Shown: positions 47,801-59,232 of the stretch, one piece after another
Numbering within the stretch: position 1 is the first letter of the stretch
Layout of the letters: every line of letters starts with the position of its first letter
Assembly (NCBI RefSeq): GCF_020360975.1
Contig: NW_025408682.1
Span: 62,001 to 126,000, forward strand
Reading direction: 5' to 3'
Length of the DNA stretch: 64,000 bases
DNA from: Hirsutella rhossiliensis
Taxonomy: Eukaryota; Ascomycota; Sordariomycetes; Hypocreales; Ophiocordycipitaceae
Notes under the pieces: generated by a model
What the model was told of the DNA's origin: nothing
Seen by the model: only the letters and a program-made list of their open reading frames with translations
Database searches by the model: none
Made by a program: the position numbers and the translations under genes

Positions 47801-50223
47801 TCCTAACAATCTTAAGAAGAGGCCTTAGACGAAGAAACGGAAGAAGAAACCGACGTCGAAGTAGTCGAGGATAACGCCGACTTCGAAGAAGAAGAAGAGG
47901 AAGCTACTAGATTAGATAATCTAGATAAAGAAGGAGACTATAGGAAAGCGGTAGAGCTAGAATACGCCTACCTCCCTACGCCTCCTCTTACGGAATAAGA
48001 AGAAGATCTAGAAGCAGCTTTTTTAGTTAGTCTTCCTATCTCGGCCCCTAAGGGGGTAGGAAAGGCACCTCTCTCGAAGGATTACCCGGCTGCCTTTTTA
48101 TCCCTACTTCGAGAAGCAAAGGAAGGTATAGGGCCCGATATAAAAGAAGACTAGTTTCTCCTTTATTTCGATCGTTTTTCCGACTTGTACCTAACGCTAA
48201 TAGAAGACGGTTCCTATAGAGCGTTTATAGCAGGCCGGCTTTTCAAGCTACTATTAGCAAGGAAGGTATATAAAAGAGACCTCCCGGACCTACTAGTAAA
48301 CTAAAAGCAGCTAGAAAAACACCCCTTTAGAGACTAGTTTTTCTAGGCCTAGAAAGACTACCTAGCCTTACACGAAGAAATAGGGTCTTTTAAAGAGGTC
48401 CTTAAGGAAAAGGTAAGAGGAAAATAGGTCCTAGGCTATAAGTAGGTCTTTATCTATAAGACTAATAAACACGGCTTCCTTTAAAAGTATAAAGCCCGGC
48501 TAGTTATCTATAGGAATTAATAGGAAAAAGGGGATTTACCTACTAAGGCAACCACCCTAGCTAGGATGTCTTTTCGGACCCTTATAGCTATAGCAGCAGA
48601 ATTCGACCTCGAGCTCGATTAGATAGATATAGTTAACGCCTTTATTAACTGCCTACTCGAGGAAGAAGAAGTTATCTATATACGACTTCCTCCTAGTTTC
48701 TAATAACTAGGAAAGGTTCTATAGCTTAGGAAAGCTCTATACGGACTACGAAGATTACCCCTTCTTTAGCAATAGCATTTAATAGGTTCCCTCGAAGCCC
48801 TAAGCTTTACGAAAGTCCCTTAGGAACCGTGTATAATATAGAAGGGTAAAATCACGGTCTTCTTCTACGTTAACGATATTATCTAGGCGTACCTAAAAGA
48901 GGAAGAAGCTACTATAAGGGAGGCTATACGAGGCCTATAATAAAGGTATAAGATAACTAGGCTAAGGGAGCTAAAGTAGTTCCTAGGGATATAAATCCTT
49001 CGGAATAGGTCCTAACGGACTATCTAGCTTACCTAAGACGCCTATATCGATAAGGTCGCTTATAAATTCCTCCTTAATTCCCTCGATAAGAAGCTTCCCT
49101 CTACGCCTATATTAGACAAAGAGCTTTTGCTTAATCCGTCCTTTTAAGCTAGGGAGCAAGAGAAACACTAATACTAATAGAAGGTAGGCTCCCTGCTTTT
49201 TTTAGCTATTTCTACTAGACCGGATATCTCTTTTACGGTCTCCCGGCTAGCTAGGCATAACTAGAATCCTAGCCCTAGGCATTAAGAAGCAGTAGACCAA
49301 GCAATCCTTTATCTCTATTTAACGAGATTATATAGTCTACGCCTAAGAAGGCAGGGAAGGAAATTAGCTGCCGAAATCTTCCTTTATTCGAGCGATTCGT
49401 CCTTTACGGATAATTCTTTAGATAGAAAGAGCTTATAGGGGTATATAATATCCCTTTTTAGAGGAACTATTACTTAGAGAGCTTTAAAGCAGGCTACCGT
49501 TACGACTTTTAGTATAGAGGCAGAGCTACTAGCTCTTTTAGAAGCGTTAAAGGAAGCGATTTTCCTTAGCTAGCTACTTATTTCTCTACGACTATAAATT
49601 CCGACCCCGTTAGCTATAGAATGCGATAATACGCAAACTATACGAATTCTTATAGAGGAAAACAGTAAGCTATTAACCCGGCTACGGTATATCGATATCT
49701 ACTAGCATTAGTTACGCTAAGAGGTCTAAAGGGGACTTATTTCCGTCTATTAGGTTCTAACGGCATCGATAAAAGCCAACGGTCTTACGAAGCCCCTGCC
49801 GAAGTAGAAGCTAGCTGTCTTTTTATAGCAAATTAGGCTAGAAGACGTTCGAGAGAAGCTGTCCTTAGAAGCCCGCCTTAAGAGTCTACGAGAGGAGCTA
49901 ATAGCACGTAGGAGGAAGGAGACGTCTATAGCTAAAGAGAGGAATTAGGACTTATCCTAAAGGAGGGCCCCTAGCTTAATTAGGACTTATTCTTCTTAAA
50001 GGCCCCTTTTTTAGGGACTTATCCTTAAAGAAGACCCCCTTTCTTATAGGACTTAATTTCCTCCTTAGGCCCCTTTTCCTAAAGTAGGTCTAAAAGAGCC
50101 TAGGGCTAAAACCTAGATTTCTCGAGTAGGGGAGAAGTATAGACTAAGACCTCCTCTATACGCTCACCGGCCTAGGTATTTAGCTTTACCCTTTCTATAA
50201 GGGCAGGCTATAGCTAAGGGGGT
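44900..50223 (+). pseudogene. Copia-B gag-pol, RIPed
   Basis: Plus-strand Ty1/Copia polyprotein. Gag with an Ala/Pro-rich linker (about 45700-45950, where CA/TG-containing GCTGCT repeats survive). A zinc-knuckle-like segment near 46080-46150 (basic residues, then a Cys patch). Protease region near 46400. Integrase near 47100-47560 with NGGAERLGGTIIERAR, LRNRTPRG and YLYAYGYKAYA. An acidic linker near 47820-47950. RT near 48400-48900 with GYK-x-VFIYKTNKHG, ARLVIYRN, DIVNAFIN and VNDI (normally VDDI). RNase H after about 49390. Integrase precedes RT, which defines Copia. Stops are at former Gln/Trp codons. Confidence 0.8.
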
Positions 50224-50224
50224 G

Positions 50225-50700
50225 TATCGCGAAGCGTGGCCTGATTTCGTAGGTCTCGGAGATATCCCTTAGTAAGAGGGACCTAGGAAGCTAAAAAACA
50301 GGTTTTAAAGAAGGAGCTAAAAAGAGGTATAGAGAGGAGGGTAGGGGTAAGAGGGGAAGCAGAAGTAGCGATAGCTTCCTATAGAGGTAGCGAGAGATAA
50401 GACGGATATGCCGGCAACGGCTAAAAAGGAGGAGAAAAACCGGCAAAAAGCTCAGTAGTTAAAGGGACATTAGTAGCTTCTTTAAGCAGGATCTTCTTTA
50501 TTAATTAAGATACTAGACGGGTATAAAGAGGGGCGTTAGATAGAGGAAAGAAGGACAATTAAGGCAATATAACAATCACTCCCCTACCGCAATTACTGCT
50601 CCCGCAAGAATCAAATCTCTCTGCCCTGCCTGTCCGACCCCTTACTTCTAATTTCACCTTCGTGCATTTTTATGCACTTCTCGTATCTCTCTTCGCGAGA
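50225..50700 (+). repeat. Internal LTR-B of the composite (476 bp)
   Basis: Begins TATCGCGAAGCG right after the Copia-B polypurine tract (CTAAGGGGGTG) and ends CTTCGCGAGA, where a second PBS starts. Same length as the solo LTR-B at 30146-30621. As the last LTR of the Copia-B unit it would be its 3' LTR; the matching 5' LTR-B is missing and LTR-A stands in its place. Confidence 0.9.
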
Positions 50701-50901
50701 GTTATAAGCCCGGGAGGGGGTGGCAAACTACCCCCTGCAACTTCCGGTGACTGCGCGTTGCGGGGTAATACCCGTAGATAGCCGTGTACCCCTCTCTCTC
50801 TTGGATTTCCCTGGGTAATGGGCGCGGTGCTTGGTGTTCGACTCCCGCGTCGTGGGCTTAGGTCTAGGAATCCCGGCGGAGCCGCGATCCCTGAGGGGGT
50901 G
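50701..50901 (+). other. TRIM-A core (PBS, hairpin, polypurine tract)
   Basis: A 201-bp non-coding core with GTTATAAGCCCGGG (PBS), a 7-bp hairpin AGGGGGT/ACCCCCT at 50715-50736, CTTCCGGTGAC as in TRIM-1, a T-loop-like GTTCGACTCCC at 50836-50846, and CTGAGGGGGTG before LTR-A. Little RIP here. Small open frames across 50670-51067 are accidental. Confidence 0.8.
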
Positions 50902-51001
50902 TGTCGGAAAACGCGGTTGTCAGTCATATGTGTCAATTGCAGCGCACCTGTCGGAGCGCGCGTTCCACTTTTGCCTGCGTGGCGCAATAGTCTTCGCGAT
51001 A
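50902..51001 (+). repeat. LTR-A, right copy (100 bp), nearly un-RIPed
   Basis: Same 100 bp as 44763-44862 but retaining CA/TG at about ten sites. It gives the likely pre-RIP sequence of LTR-A. Ends CTTCGCGATA before the ATATT target site. Confidence 0.9.
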
Positions 51002-52120
51002 ATATTACTAAAAGGGAGTAAGAATAAGAAGAAGCTAGGGAGAGTAGAGCTAAACCTTATTAAATAGGTAGCGTTTTAAGCTTTTAAGGATGCCTTTTAA
51101 GGAGCCCTACTCCTTTAATATTATAATCTAGAAAGATATATTAGTATTAAAATAGATATATCGTAATTCGTAATAATAAGAATTATCTCTTAACTTAATA
51201 ATAAAGGGCGTTACTATCCGATCGTATTTTAGTTAAGGAAGTTTACTAGAGCCGAACTTAGTATTCTAGACTAAGAACTATTCGCTATCGTTAAGTTATT
51301 TAAATACTAAGAGTATTATATTAAAGGGGCAGCGTATAAAGTAAAGGTATTATTAGACTACTATAACCTTTAGACGTTTATATACTAGACCTCCTTAAAT
51401 AGGAGGTAGGTAAGATAGTATATATATTTAGTACTATTTAACTTTACGATTAAGTATTATATAGGTAAATTAAACCTAGCGGACGCGCTATTAAGAATGC
51501 TTAGATATAAAGGTAAGAAGCCCTTATTTATAGAATTATTACTAGAGCTATAAGTAAAGCTAGCTACTATTAATAACGTATTTATAAAAAGGAATAATAA
51601 GGCGTTTTTATAGGTAGAAAGATACTTAACCTTAAGTTAATATAAGTATAGTAAAGCGCCGTTATATAAGGAAAATATATAAGCTTATTTATAGTAAAAC
51701 TATAATAATTCGGGCGTAAGACCTAAATAATTAGCCGATTAAGCTAAAGAGAGAGCTAGTTATAAATAGTTACTTTTAAGGAAGACTGCTAAAGAAGCGG
51801 TATACTATATAAAGGTTTATATAGTAGAAGTTCTAGAACTATTACTAAAGTTATTAAAACGTACTTAGTCGGTTAATATAGTAATTAGTAATCTAAAAGA
51901 GACTAAAGACTTCTTAAAAGGAAAGGGTTTTTAGTTAGTACGCTTAAATAGACTACTACTATAAAAGGGTCGTATTATAGTGCCTTTAAAGGTAGCCTTA
52001 TAGTAAGAGCTAATATAGCTCTTTTATAACGATTTATTAGTAGGATACTTTAGCTTTTAATATACTAGTAAACTATTAGCAAGGAAGATAATATAGATAT
52101 ATTTATCTTTTAAACTAATA
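51002..52120 (+). pseudogene. Gypsy-F RNase H and integrase start, RIPed
   Basis: Continues the RT frame of 43806-44762. RNase H (KKKLGRVELN, then IKIDIS-x-FVI, then DYYNLQTF and the end block GKLNLADALLRM) is followed by a linker and the beginning of the integrase zinc finger (YNDLLVGYFSF). The reading is lost at about 52110-52120, where sequence readable on the minus strand begins, so F is truncated or rearranged there. Confidence 0.7.
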
Positions 52121-52129
52121 ACTAATAAA

Positions 52130-52249
52130 AGGATTAGTACTTAATCGTTTAGCGTTAACTTATTAGTACTAATATAGAAATAAGTAATTATCTTTTTAGT
52201 GCCTCTTATATTTATTATTTAGAGCGGCACTAACTATACTCTATATTCC
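52130..52249 (-). pseudogene. Minus-strand remnant, probable protease part of element H
   Basis: On the minus strand this short piece reads in phase with the frame ending at 59233 once Gypsy-1b is removed. It resembles the C-terminal half of a retroelement aspartic protease (YFYISTNKL, then a V-L-I-L block). It is the downstream continuation of the gag at 59233-61434. Confidence 0.35.
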
Positions 52250-52499
52250 TATAAGAGTCTTTAACTATTATAGGTAATAGGCTTAGGCCGCGGCCTAAGC
52301 CGTATAGTTATATACGGAGGGCCGGATCCCGTAAGTATAAGGGCGGGCCAGCCGCGTATAGAAGAGCTCTATATAGCTTATTAATATTATCCTACGGACG
52401 GCACCTACGTATACGCCTCTACTTACTCTATAATAGTATAAGCTATTAACTAATAGATCTAATAGATATCTCCCTAGAAAGGGTGCCGCTTCCTTAAGG

Positions 52500-55400
52500 G
52501 AGCACCCCGCTACCCCCTAGGCGGATAGGAAGTATTATAGCTATCCTAGAAGCGATTAGAAGCGCGACGGCTAGCGAGAAGAACGAGGTTCTCGCTATAC
52601 TAGGGGAGCCGTCTACGAGACTAGCGTTAACCCCTACGACCTTAGCAATACCGGTTGCGGCGGCGGCACTACCGATATAGAAGCCGCTTCCCTAGCCGAC
52701 TTAGGATAGTAAGCCTAAGTCCTTTTACTTCTTCCTTAGCCGGCTATAAACGAAGTTTATAATAGATAAGAAATAGGGCCTAAACGGCTATTGTAATATA
52801 GCGTGGTATTCGCTCCTCTATACGCTGCCGGAGCCTTAGATACGGCGGATCTCCGGATTCTAGGATAAGGGCGGCCCTAGAGGCAGACGCGACCTATAGG
52901 ACTTCTTCTAATACCTTATATATACGTTCGGCAACGTATAGGAGCGGGAGAAGGCGTAGGATAGGCTATAGACCCTTAAGTAGAGGGACGGGTAGACCTT
53001 TAGCGAATTCCTCCCCGACTTCGAAGAGACGCTCTTATAAGTAGCGGGAACTATAGTATAAGAAGATAGCGCGAAGCTTATATAGTTATAGAACTCGATT
53101 ACGCCGGCCCTATAAGAGCTGCTTATCCCTATAATTATGCCTACTAACTATAGCGAGTACGTAAGCTAGTTAATAAAGGTAGTATAGGGCTATAAGTAGA
53201 CGCCGCGTTTTTAGAAGCTTCGTAAGCGCACGCTATATAGCGGTAACGGGATTACCGCCCCTCTATAAGAGGAATAGCCGACTATCGATACTAATAGAGA
53301 TACCCTAATATCGGCTACCCGTATAGACCGAGCTAAACGCGGTAGGAAGTCGTCTTTAAATATCCCTTATACTATCCCGCTCTCTAAGTAGCGGGCGAAG
53401 TAAGTAACGAGCGAGGAAATTAGGAAAAGGAAGGCTAACGGCCGCTACCTACGTTACGGCGCGTCTATATACTTTATATTAAAATGCCCCTTCCTTTTAG
53501 CTAAGCGGCCTATAGTAGTTCGAGTAGCGAAGATAGAACCGCTCCTTGCCTTAGACGATAAAGAGGACTCCGCTCCCTTAGGCCTAGAGGAAAAAGAGTA
53601 GCTCCGGAGCAAAGACGGGCTCCGGAGCCTTAATTGCTAGCACTAGTAAAGGAGAAGGAGGAATTATCCGCCCGTATAGAAGAGGAGCTTACTTTAATAT
53701 AAGTTATAGTTAATAACTCCTTACCCGTCGCCGCCCTTATAGACGAGGGCTGCTAGTACTACGCCGTAGTTAACGAGGCGCTTATATAAGAGATATAAGT
53801 GCTAGTAGAAAAGATCGCCCTAAGGCGAGTAAAGGGCGCCTTAAGCGTAATAGAGGGTATAGTAATTAAGGGCATTATATAGCTAGCTATAGAGGTCGAC
53901 GGTTACTATAAGCTTATCGTAGCCTATATAATCCCTTAACTAGAGTTTCCCTTAATCCTTAGGAAACCCTAGTTATTATATACGGAGTTATACTTAGTTC
54001 CGTACTAGAAGAAGCTATAGTTTAGGCCTATATAACGGTAGGTCCGCTATAACGACGGTTCTATAGGCGTAGGACTAGGCGTGCGAGCTTTATACTCGGT
54101 ATAAGAAGTCCTTGCCTCTATCTTTATAGGAACCGTGCGATAGTTAGAGCGGGAGGAAGGCTAGGTAGCGGCTAACGTAGCGGTCTACGTAGTTAGCTTA
54201 GCGGATATTAATAAGGCCCTCTAGGCGAAGAAGCCGAAGTCGCCCTCTAAGCTACGGTAGTAGATACCGGAGCGCTTTTACGACCTCCTACTACTATTTA
54301 AGTCCTAGGAAGTAGATAAGCTTAACTCGTATAAGCTAGGGGTAGACTATAAGATCGTACTCTATACCGATAAGAAGGGGCAGGAACTACCCGCACTATT
54401 CGGACCGCTATATAGTATATTATACGTAGAACTACTAGTGCTAAAGAAGACGCTAAGGGACCTCCTAGATAAGGGTTTTATTTAAGTAAGTAGCTCCGAA
54501 GTAGGAGCGCCGGTCCTATTTATGCGTAAACTAGGGGGCGGGATATAGTTCTATTACGACTATAGGGCTCTAAACGTAATTATAAGGCCGGACCGCTACC
54601 CCTTGCCCCTAATCTTAGATACGCTCTATAACCTTTCGAAGGCGAAGTAGTTTACGAAGCTAGATATAAAATAGGCGTTCTATAAGGTATAGATCTCGGA
54701 GGGTAATAAGTAGAAGACGGCGTTCTATATACGCTATAGCTTATTCGAGTAGCTTATAACGCCCTTCGGCCTCTTAAGAGCGCCCGCTACCTTCTAGCGT
54801 TATATTAATAACGTGCTTTAGGACTTCCTTAATAAGTTCGCCTTTATATATATAGATAATATCCTTATCTATACGAGCGGCTCCTATAAGGACTATATAT
54901 AGAAAGTACGGAGGGTCCTAGAGCGCCTCTAACTTTATAGGCTCTACCTTAACCTAGATAAGTGCGAATTCGGGGTTAAGAGGGTTAAGTACCTAGGCTT
55001 TATTATCTACGCTAGCGTAGGTATATAGGCGGATCCTATAAAGATCTAAGCGATTTAAGACTAAGCTACCTTAACTATATAAATAGGTATACGGAGCTTC
55101 TTTAGGTTCGCGAACTATTATAGGATATTTATTAAGGGCTTCTCCTATATTATAATACCCTTAAACGAGATTACTAGGAAGTAGACCGCCTTTTACTAGG
55201 GGCCCGTATAAGAAGGAGCGTTCCGTACGCTTAAGGACCTATTCTCTTAAGCCCCGGTACTACTCTAGTAGGACTTCGACCGGTCTACGTTAGTTAAAGC
55301 GGACTATAGCGGCTAGGCACTTAGAGGAACGCTCTCTTAAGAGGTAGATAGGCGGAAGTAACCGGTAGCGTTCTACTCCCGTAAGCTAACCTTAGCGGAG

Positions 55401-57440
55401 TAGAATTACGCTATTTACGATAAGGAGATACTAGCGATTATTAGCTACCTCGAGCAATAGTAAGCGGAGCTCTAGAGCTATAAGAGCTTTAAGGTTCTTA
55501 TAGACTATAGGAACCTTAAGTACTTTATAACCCGCTAGTACCTCTCGGAGCGGTAAGCCCGCTAAGCGGAGTATCTCTTATACTTTAACTTCTCGATTAA
55601 GTACCGGCTAGGGCGGGACTCTATAGTCCTAGATACGCTTTCTTAGAAGGATTAGGACCGGCCGACGGGAGCGGATATCGAGGCCTAGGATCTATAGCTT
55701 ATCCCGTAAGAAGCGCTATAGACTTATATAGGAGCTTCCCTAGTAAAGGAAGGCGCGGCGCTAACGGATAAGCCTTCCCCTATACCTTTACCTCGGCCCG
55801 GCGAGGAGGGATAGACCGGCCTAAGGGCGCGTATAGCGTAGGTGTTCTAAGATAAGGTCCTCTAGCGCTTATAGGATAGGATATCGTCTCTAGACCGTAC
55901 CTACGAGAGCGTATACTGCGCCGTTAAGTCTAGCGCTTAATGCCTTAATCCGAAGCTAAAGCTAAAGGTATAAGTAGCCGACTATTATATCGACCTATAG
56001 GGGCACCTACGTTAGCGGGGGAGACTATAGGTGCCGGGCGCGCCGTATACTATAGAAGCTAGGGAGAAGGATAGACCGCCGGAGCTAAACGAATAGAACG
56101 AGCTCCGAGGGAAGCTAGTCTAGCTTATCTATAACTCTAGTATCGTAGGCTACCTAGGTAGGCAGGGCATAGTAGTAGGCCTCGCGAGGGATTTCTACTA
56201 GCCCCTCTTATAGTACTACGTTCGCCGCTTCCTCTATAACTATAATATCTACGGCCGTACTAAGATTTAGAGGGCGTAGCTTAAGGGGCTACTTAAGTAG
56301 CTTCTAGTACCCGACCGGTTCTATATATATATATAGATAGACTTTATAACGGACCTCCTACTTATAAAGGGCGGTAACCGCTATATATAGGTAATTAAGG
56401 ACCGACTTAGTAAGTCTATAGTATTAGAGCTAATACCGTCTATAGATATAGAGTCTTATATAGAGCGCTTCCTATAGTACTAGGCCCGCTCGTATAGCTA
56501 GCTAGCCTCTATTATAAGCGATAAGAGATCGAATTAAACTAGCCGCTTTTAGTAGCACTTATACTAGCTACTTTAGATTACGTAGCTACTTAGCACGGTA
56601 TATTACCTATAGACTAATAGAGGGCCTAAGAGGGTTAACTAGGAGGCGTAGGCTTACCTATAGGCCGTCGTAGCCTATAACTAAGTAAACTAAGACCGTT
56701 AGCTCCCCGCGGCCTAACTTACGTTAAATAGTAAACTATATACCTCTATTAGGATAGCCCCTTTCTTTATAACGTATAGCTTCGAACTACCTTTATTAGT
56801 TCCCTTTACTATAGGCGTAGTAGCGGAGTAGTATAGTAATTCGTTACTAGAGGGCCGCGCCTCCGCGTTCGTATAAAAGCTATAGGAGACTATAGATTAT
56901 TGCTAATCCGCGATAGCCGCCGCGGCGGAAGATTAAGAGCGGCACGCTATTAAGACTAGGGCCCTAGTAGATAGGTTTACGGTAAGAGATAAGGTATAGC
57001 TAGACCTCCGTAACTATAGGTCGGTATAGCTAAAGAAAAGGCTTAACTAGCTATACGCGAAGTTTATAGTATAAAGGGTTATTAGCCTATAGGTTATAGA
57101 GCTCGATAGTCTCTTAATAGGGGTCTATAATAAGATTAATATAGACCTCCTTTATAGAGCCTCCTTTAACCCGCTACCTAGATAAGAAGTAGCGGACGCT
57201 TAACCGCCCGTAATTAAGGTAGAGGGAGAGGATAAGTTCGAAGTCGAAGAGATATAGGCCGCGCGCTAGAAAAAGGTTAGTAAGGGGAAACGCTAGGAGG
57301 TCCTCGTTAAGTAGCGCGGGTATCTCGACTCTACGTAGGAACCTATACGTAAGTTTATAGGAACCGTAGCCCTCGATAAGTTTAAAGCCTTATTCGGAAC
57401 GGTAGACGAGAACGATAGACTAGCGGACTACTAATAGTAG
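52500..57440 (+). pseudogene. Gypsy-1b gag-pol with chromodomain, RIPed
   Basis: Gag includes a zinc knuckle at 53446-53487 with exact C-x2-C-x4-H-x4-C spacing, but with the first three ligands now Tyr (TGT/CAT to TAT). RT near 54540-55060 has YDYRALNV, RPDRYPLPLILDTL, TKLDIK, TPFGLLRAPATF and IYIDNILIYT (YIDD box). RNase H near 55300-55600. Integrase near 55980-57000, including NRGPKRVNQEA (the normal T-D-G-x-x-x-x-V/x-N-Q region). C-terminal chromodomain near 57235-57350 (EVLVK-x-RGYLDST-x-EP, Trp codons lost). RIPed at Gln/Trp codons; no longer functional. Confidence 0.8.
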
Positions 57441-57549
57441 CCCGGGCTAGGACTACGAAGTAAGTATAGCGGAGGGGGCAGTTACGGTAATATAGGTAAT
57501 ATAAGCGTAATAGTATAAGCGGAGATAAAAATAGCGTTTATTATAGGGC

Positions 57550-58660
57550 GGAGCCCTTAGACTACCTAGGCCTATTCCTTATCGTTATTATTATTATTAT
57601 CTTTATTATCGTCGTCCTCGTTAGCCTCCTCTTTCTTATTAGCGGCGGCGGCGGTCTCTAGGGCGCTAAGGCGGCCCTTTAAGCCCGTAAGCTAGTCGGC
57701 GGCGGCGGCGGCTCCGGGGGTAAAGGGGCGGCGGCTAGCGGCGGCGGTAGGGGCAGCGGCGGTAGCGGAGGCGGGCACGGCTAAGGGGACCGCCGATAAG
57801 GCGACGGAGGTAGTATCCCTAGCGCCGGGTACGTTAGAGGCGGAAATAGGGGAGCAAAGGAGTAGGACTTACTTAGGTATAAGGCCCTATCGCTTAAGGG
57901 CGCGGAGGTTACGGTAGGCGGCGGCGGCGGCGGTAAGGCGCTTCTTAGTAGCCCCCCGCGCCTACCTATATAAGCCGGCCTTCTAAGCTAACGCCGTAGC
58001 GAGTAGGATAGGAGGCGCCGCCTTATAGGCGCGGCCGGCTCGCGCGCACTAGTAGCAGCTACCGCCGCGGCGGCGCCCGGCCTAGTCGGAGTAGTCGAGC
58101 TCCTATAACGTATAACGTATATAAGGGGCCGAGTAGGCAGCGCCGGCCTATACTTAGCGCTTATACTATAGGAGGTTAGCAGATAACGTCTATTACGCTT
58201 ACCTAACTATAGACTTATAGGGGTAGCGGAGATAGAGGCGGGGGCCGAGGGGCCGGGCGTTACGGGTAGCGGCGGGGACGGCGTCGTTACCCTAAGGGGC
58301 GACGTAAGAGCGAATAGCGTAGTAGAGGCGGCGGCGGCGGCGGTAGGAGCGGTGGCAGCGGCGCGGGTAGGAGCGGCGGCAGCGGCGGAGTCGTCGTCGG
58401 CCGCGGCTAGCACGGCGTCGATAAACGACTCCGCACGCTCCGAGAAGGAGGAGGTAGGAGAGGGAGAGGTAGATATATCTATCGCGGAAGTTAGTATAAC
58501 GGAATACGGCCTCCTACTCTATAAGGCGCGGAACTTACTAGTTAGAGTTATTATTATTATTAGGGCTATTATTGCTACTACCGCTACTACTACGAGCATA
58601 CGTTAATAGAGCGGCCTATATAGCTAGGAATAGACTAACGCCTTAAGTAGAGCGGAACTT
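57550..58660 (+). pseudogene. Gypsy-1b extra ORF after pol
   Basis: About 1.6 kb separates the end of pol from the 3' LTR, unusually long for a chromovirus. It holds GGC-rich, Ala/Gly-coding sequence. On the plus strand it includes GTADKATEVVSLAPG, a Gly run, and a terminal segment in the open frame 58352-58606: an acidic/basic stretch (SEKEEVGEGEVDIS) then LLLYKARNLLVRV and a hydrophobic Ile/Thr-rich end. The same segment is kept in Gypsy-1a with one in-frame triplet difference. The minus strand is also fairly open (Pro/Ala-rich), so the coding strand is not certain. It could be a third ORF or a structured leader. Confidence 0.4.
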
Positions 58661-59232
58661 ACCTATTAATACTACTACTACGGTTAAAGAAAGGAGAGAA
58701 GGAAGGGAAGGAGGAAGGGGGGGATACCGCCTTATATACCCCTTAGTAGAGGATACTACCTAAAGTAAAGGGGATAGGCAGCCTAAGGCTTATATAGGTC
58801 TAGACTAGCCGCCGGCTACCTAGGGGCGTATATAATAAGTTACGCCCTTATTTAAACGGCTAGCCGGCTAACGAGTATAGAGCTAGGTCCCGGCTACCTA
58901 GGCTAACGGGCGCGGGGATAATAGGGCTAGTAGGGCCGGCCCTATTAACAGGAAAGGGTAGGGAAGAGCCCGCGGCACGGGCCTAATTATATAGGAGCCG
59001 TTAATATAGCAGCGCTACGCCGCGCTCGAGGGAGGGCATTATATAAGAGTCTTTAACTATTATAAGTAATAGGCTTAGGCTACGGCCTAAGCTATATAGT
59101 TATATACGGAGGGCTAGATCCTATAAGTATAGGGGCGGGCTAGCCGCGTATAGAAGAGCTCTATATAGCTTATTAATATTATCCTATAGACGGTACCTAT
59201 ATATACGCCTTTACCTACTCTATAATAATTCC

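Larger units (their letters stand above)
44763..51001 (+). mobile_element. Composite Copia-B/TRIM insertion with three LTRs
   Basis: A single insertion unit with perfect target duplication ATATT (44758-44762 and 51002-51006). Inner order: LTR-A (100 bp), PBS and Copia-B coding region, polypurine tract, LTR-B (476 bp), a second PBS with a 201-bp non-coding core and second polypurine tract, LTR-A (100 bp). The outer LTRs differ only by about ten C/T and G/A changes. RIP is strong on the left and nearly absent right of about 50560. The layout equals a TRIM (LTR-A, core, LTR-A; 401 bp) with one complete Copia-B unit inserted precisely at its LTR/PBS junction. Confidence 0.85.
52250..59227 (+). 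mobile_element. Gypsy-1b, full length, moderately RIPed
   Basis: LTRs of 186 bp (52250-52435 and 59042-59227). Perfect target duplication ATTCC (52245-52249 and 59228-59232). The polypurine tract GAGGGAGGG lies just before the 3' LTR. Same element as Gypsy-1a but with more G+C, CG-rich tracts and fewer lesions, so it is the better copy for analysing the family. After its 5' LTR the expected tRNA primer site is not obvious. Confidence 0.95.

Noticed and set aside
50670..51067. ORFs over the end of LTR-B, the TRIM core and LTR-A
   Set aside because: They cross LTR, PBS and polypurine-tract boundaries and exist only because this stretch escaped RIP stops.
41640..52120. One Gypsy element with a simple central inversion (E plus F)
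   Set aside because: Both E and F contain a version of the start of the integrase zinc-finger region with different sequence, so they are not two pieces of a single copy cut once.
58207..58413. Minus-strand Ala/Thr/Pro ORF
   Set aside because: Shadow of the GGC-rich plus-strand repeat region; low complexity in every frame.
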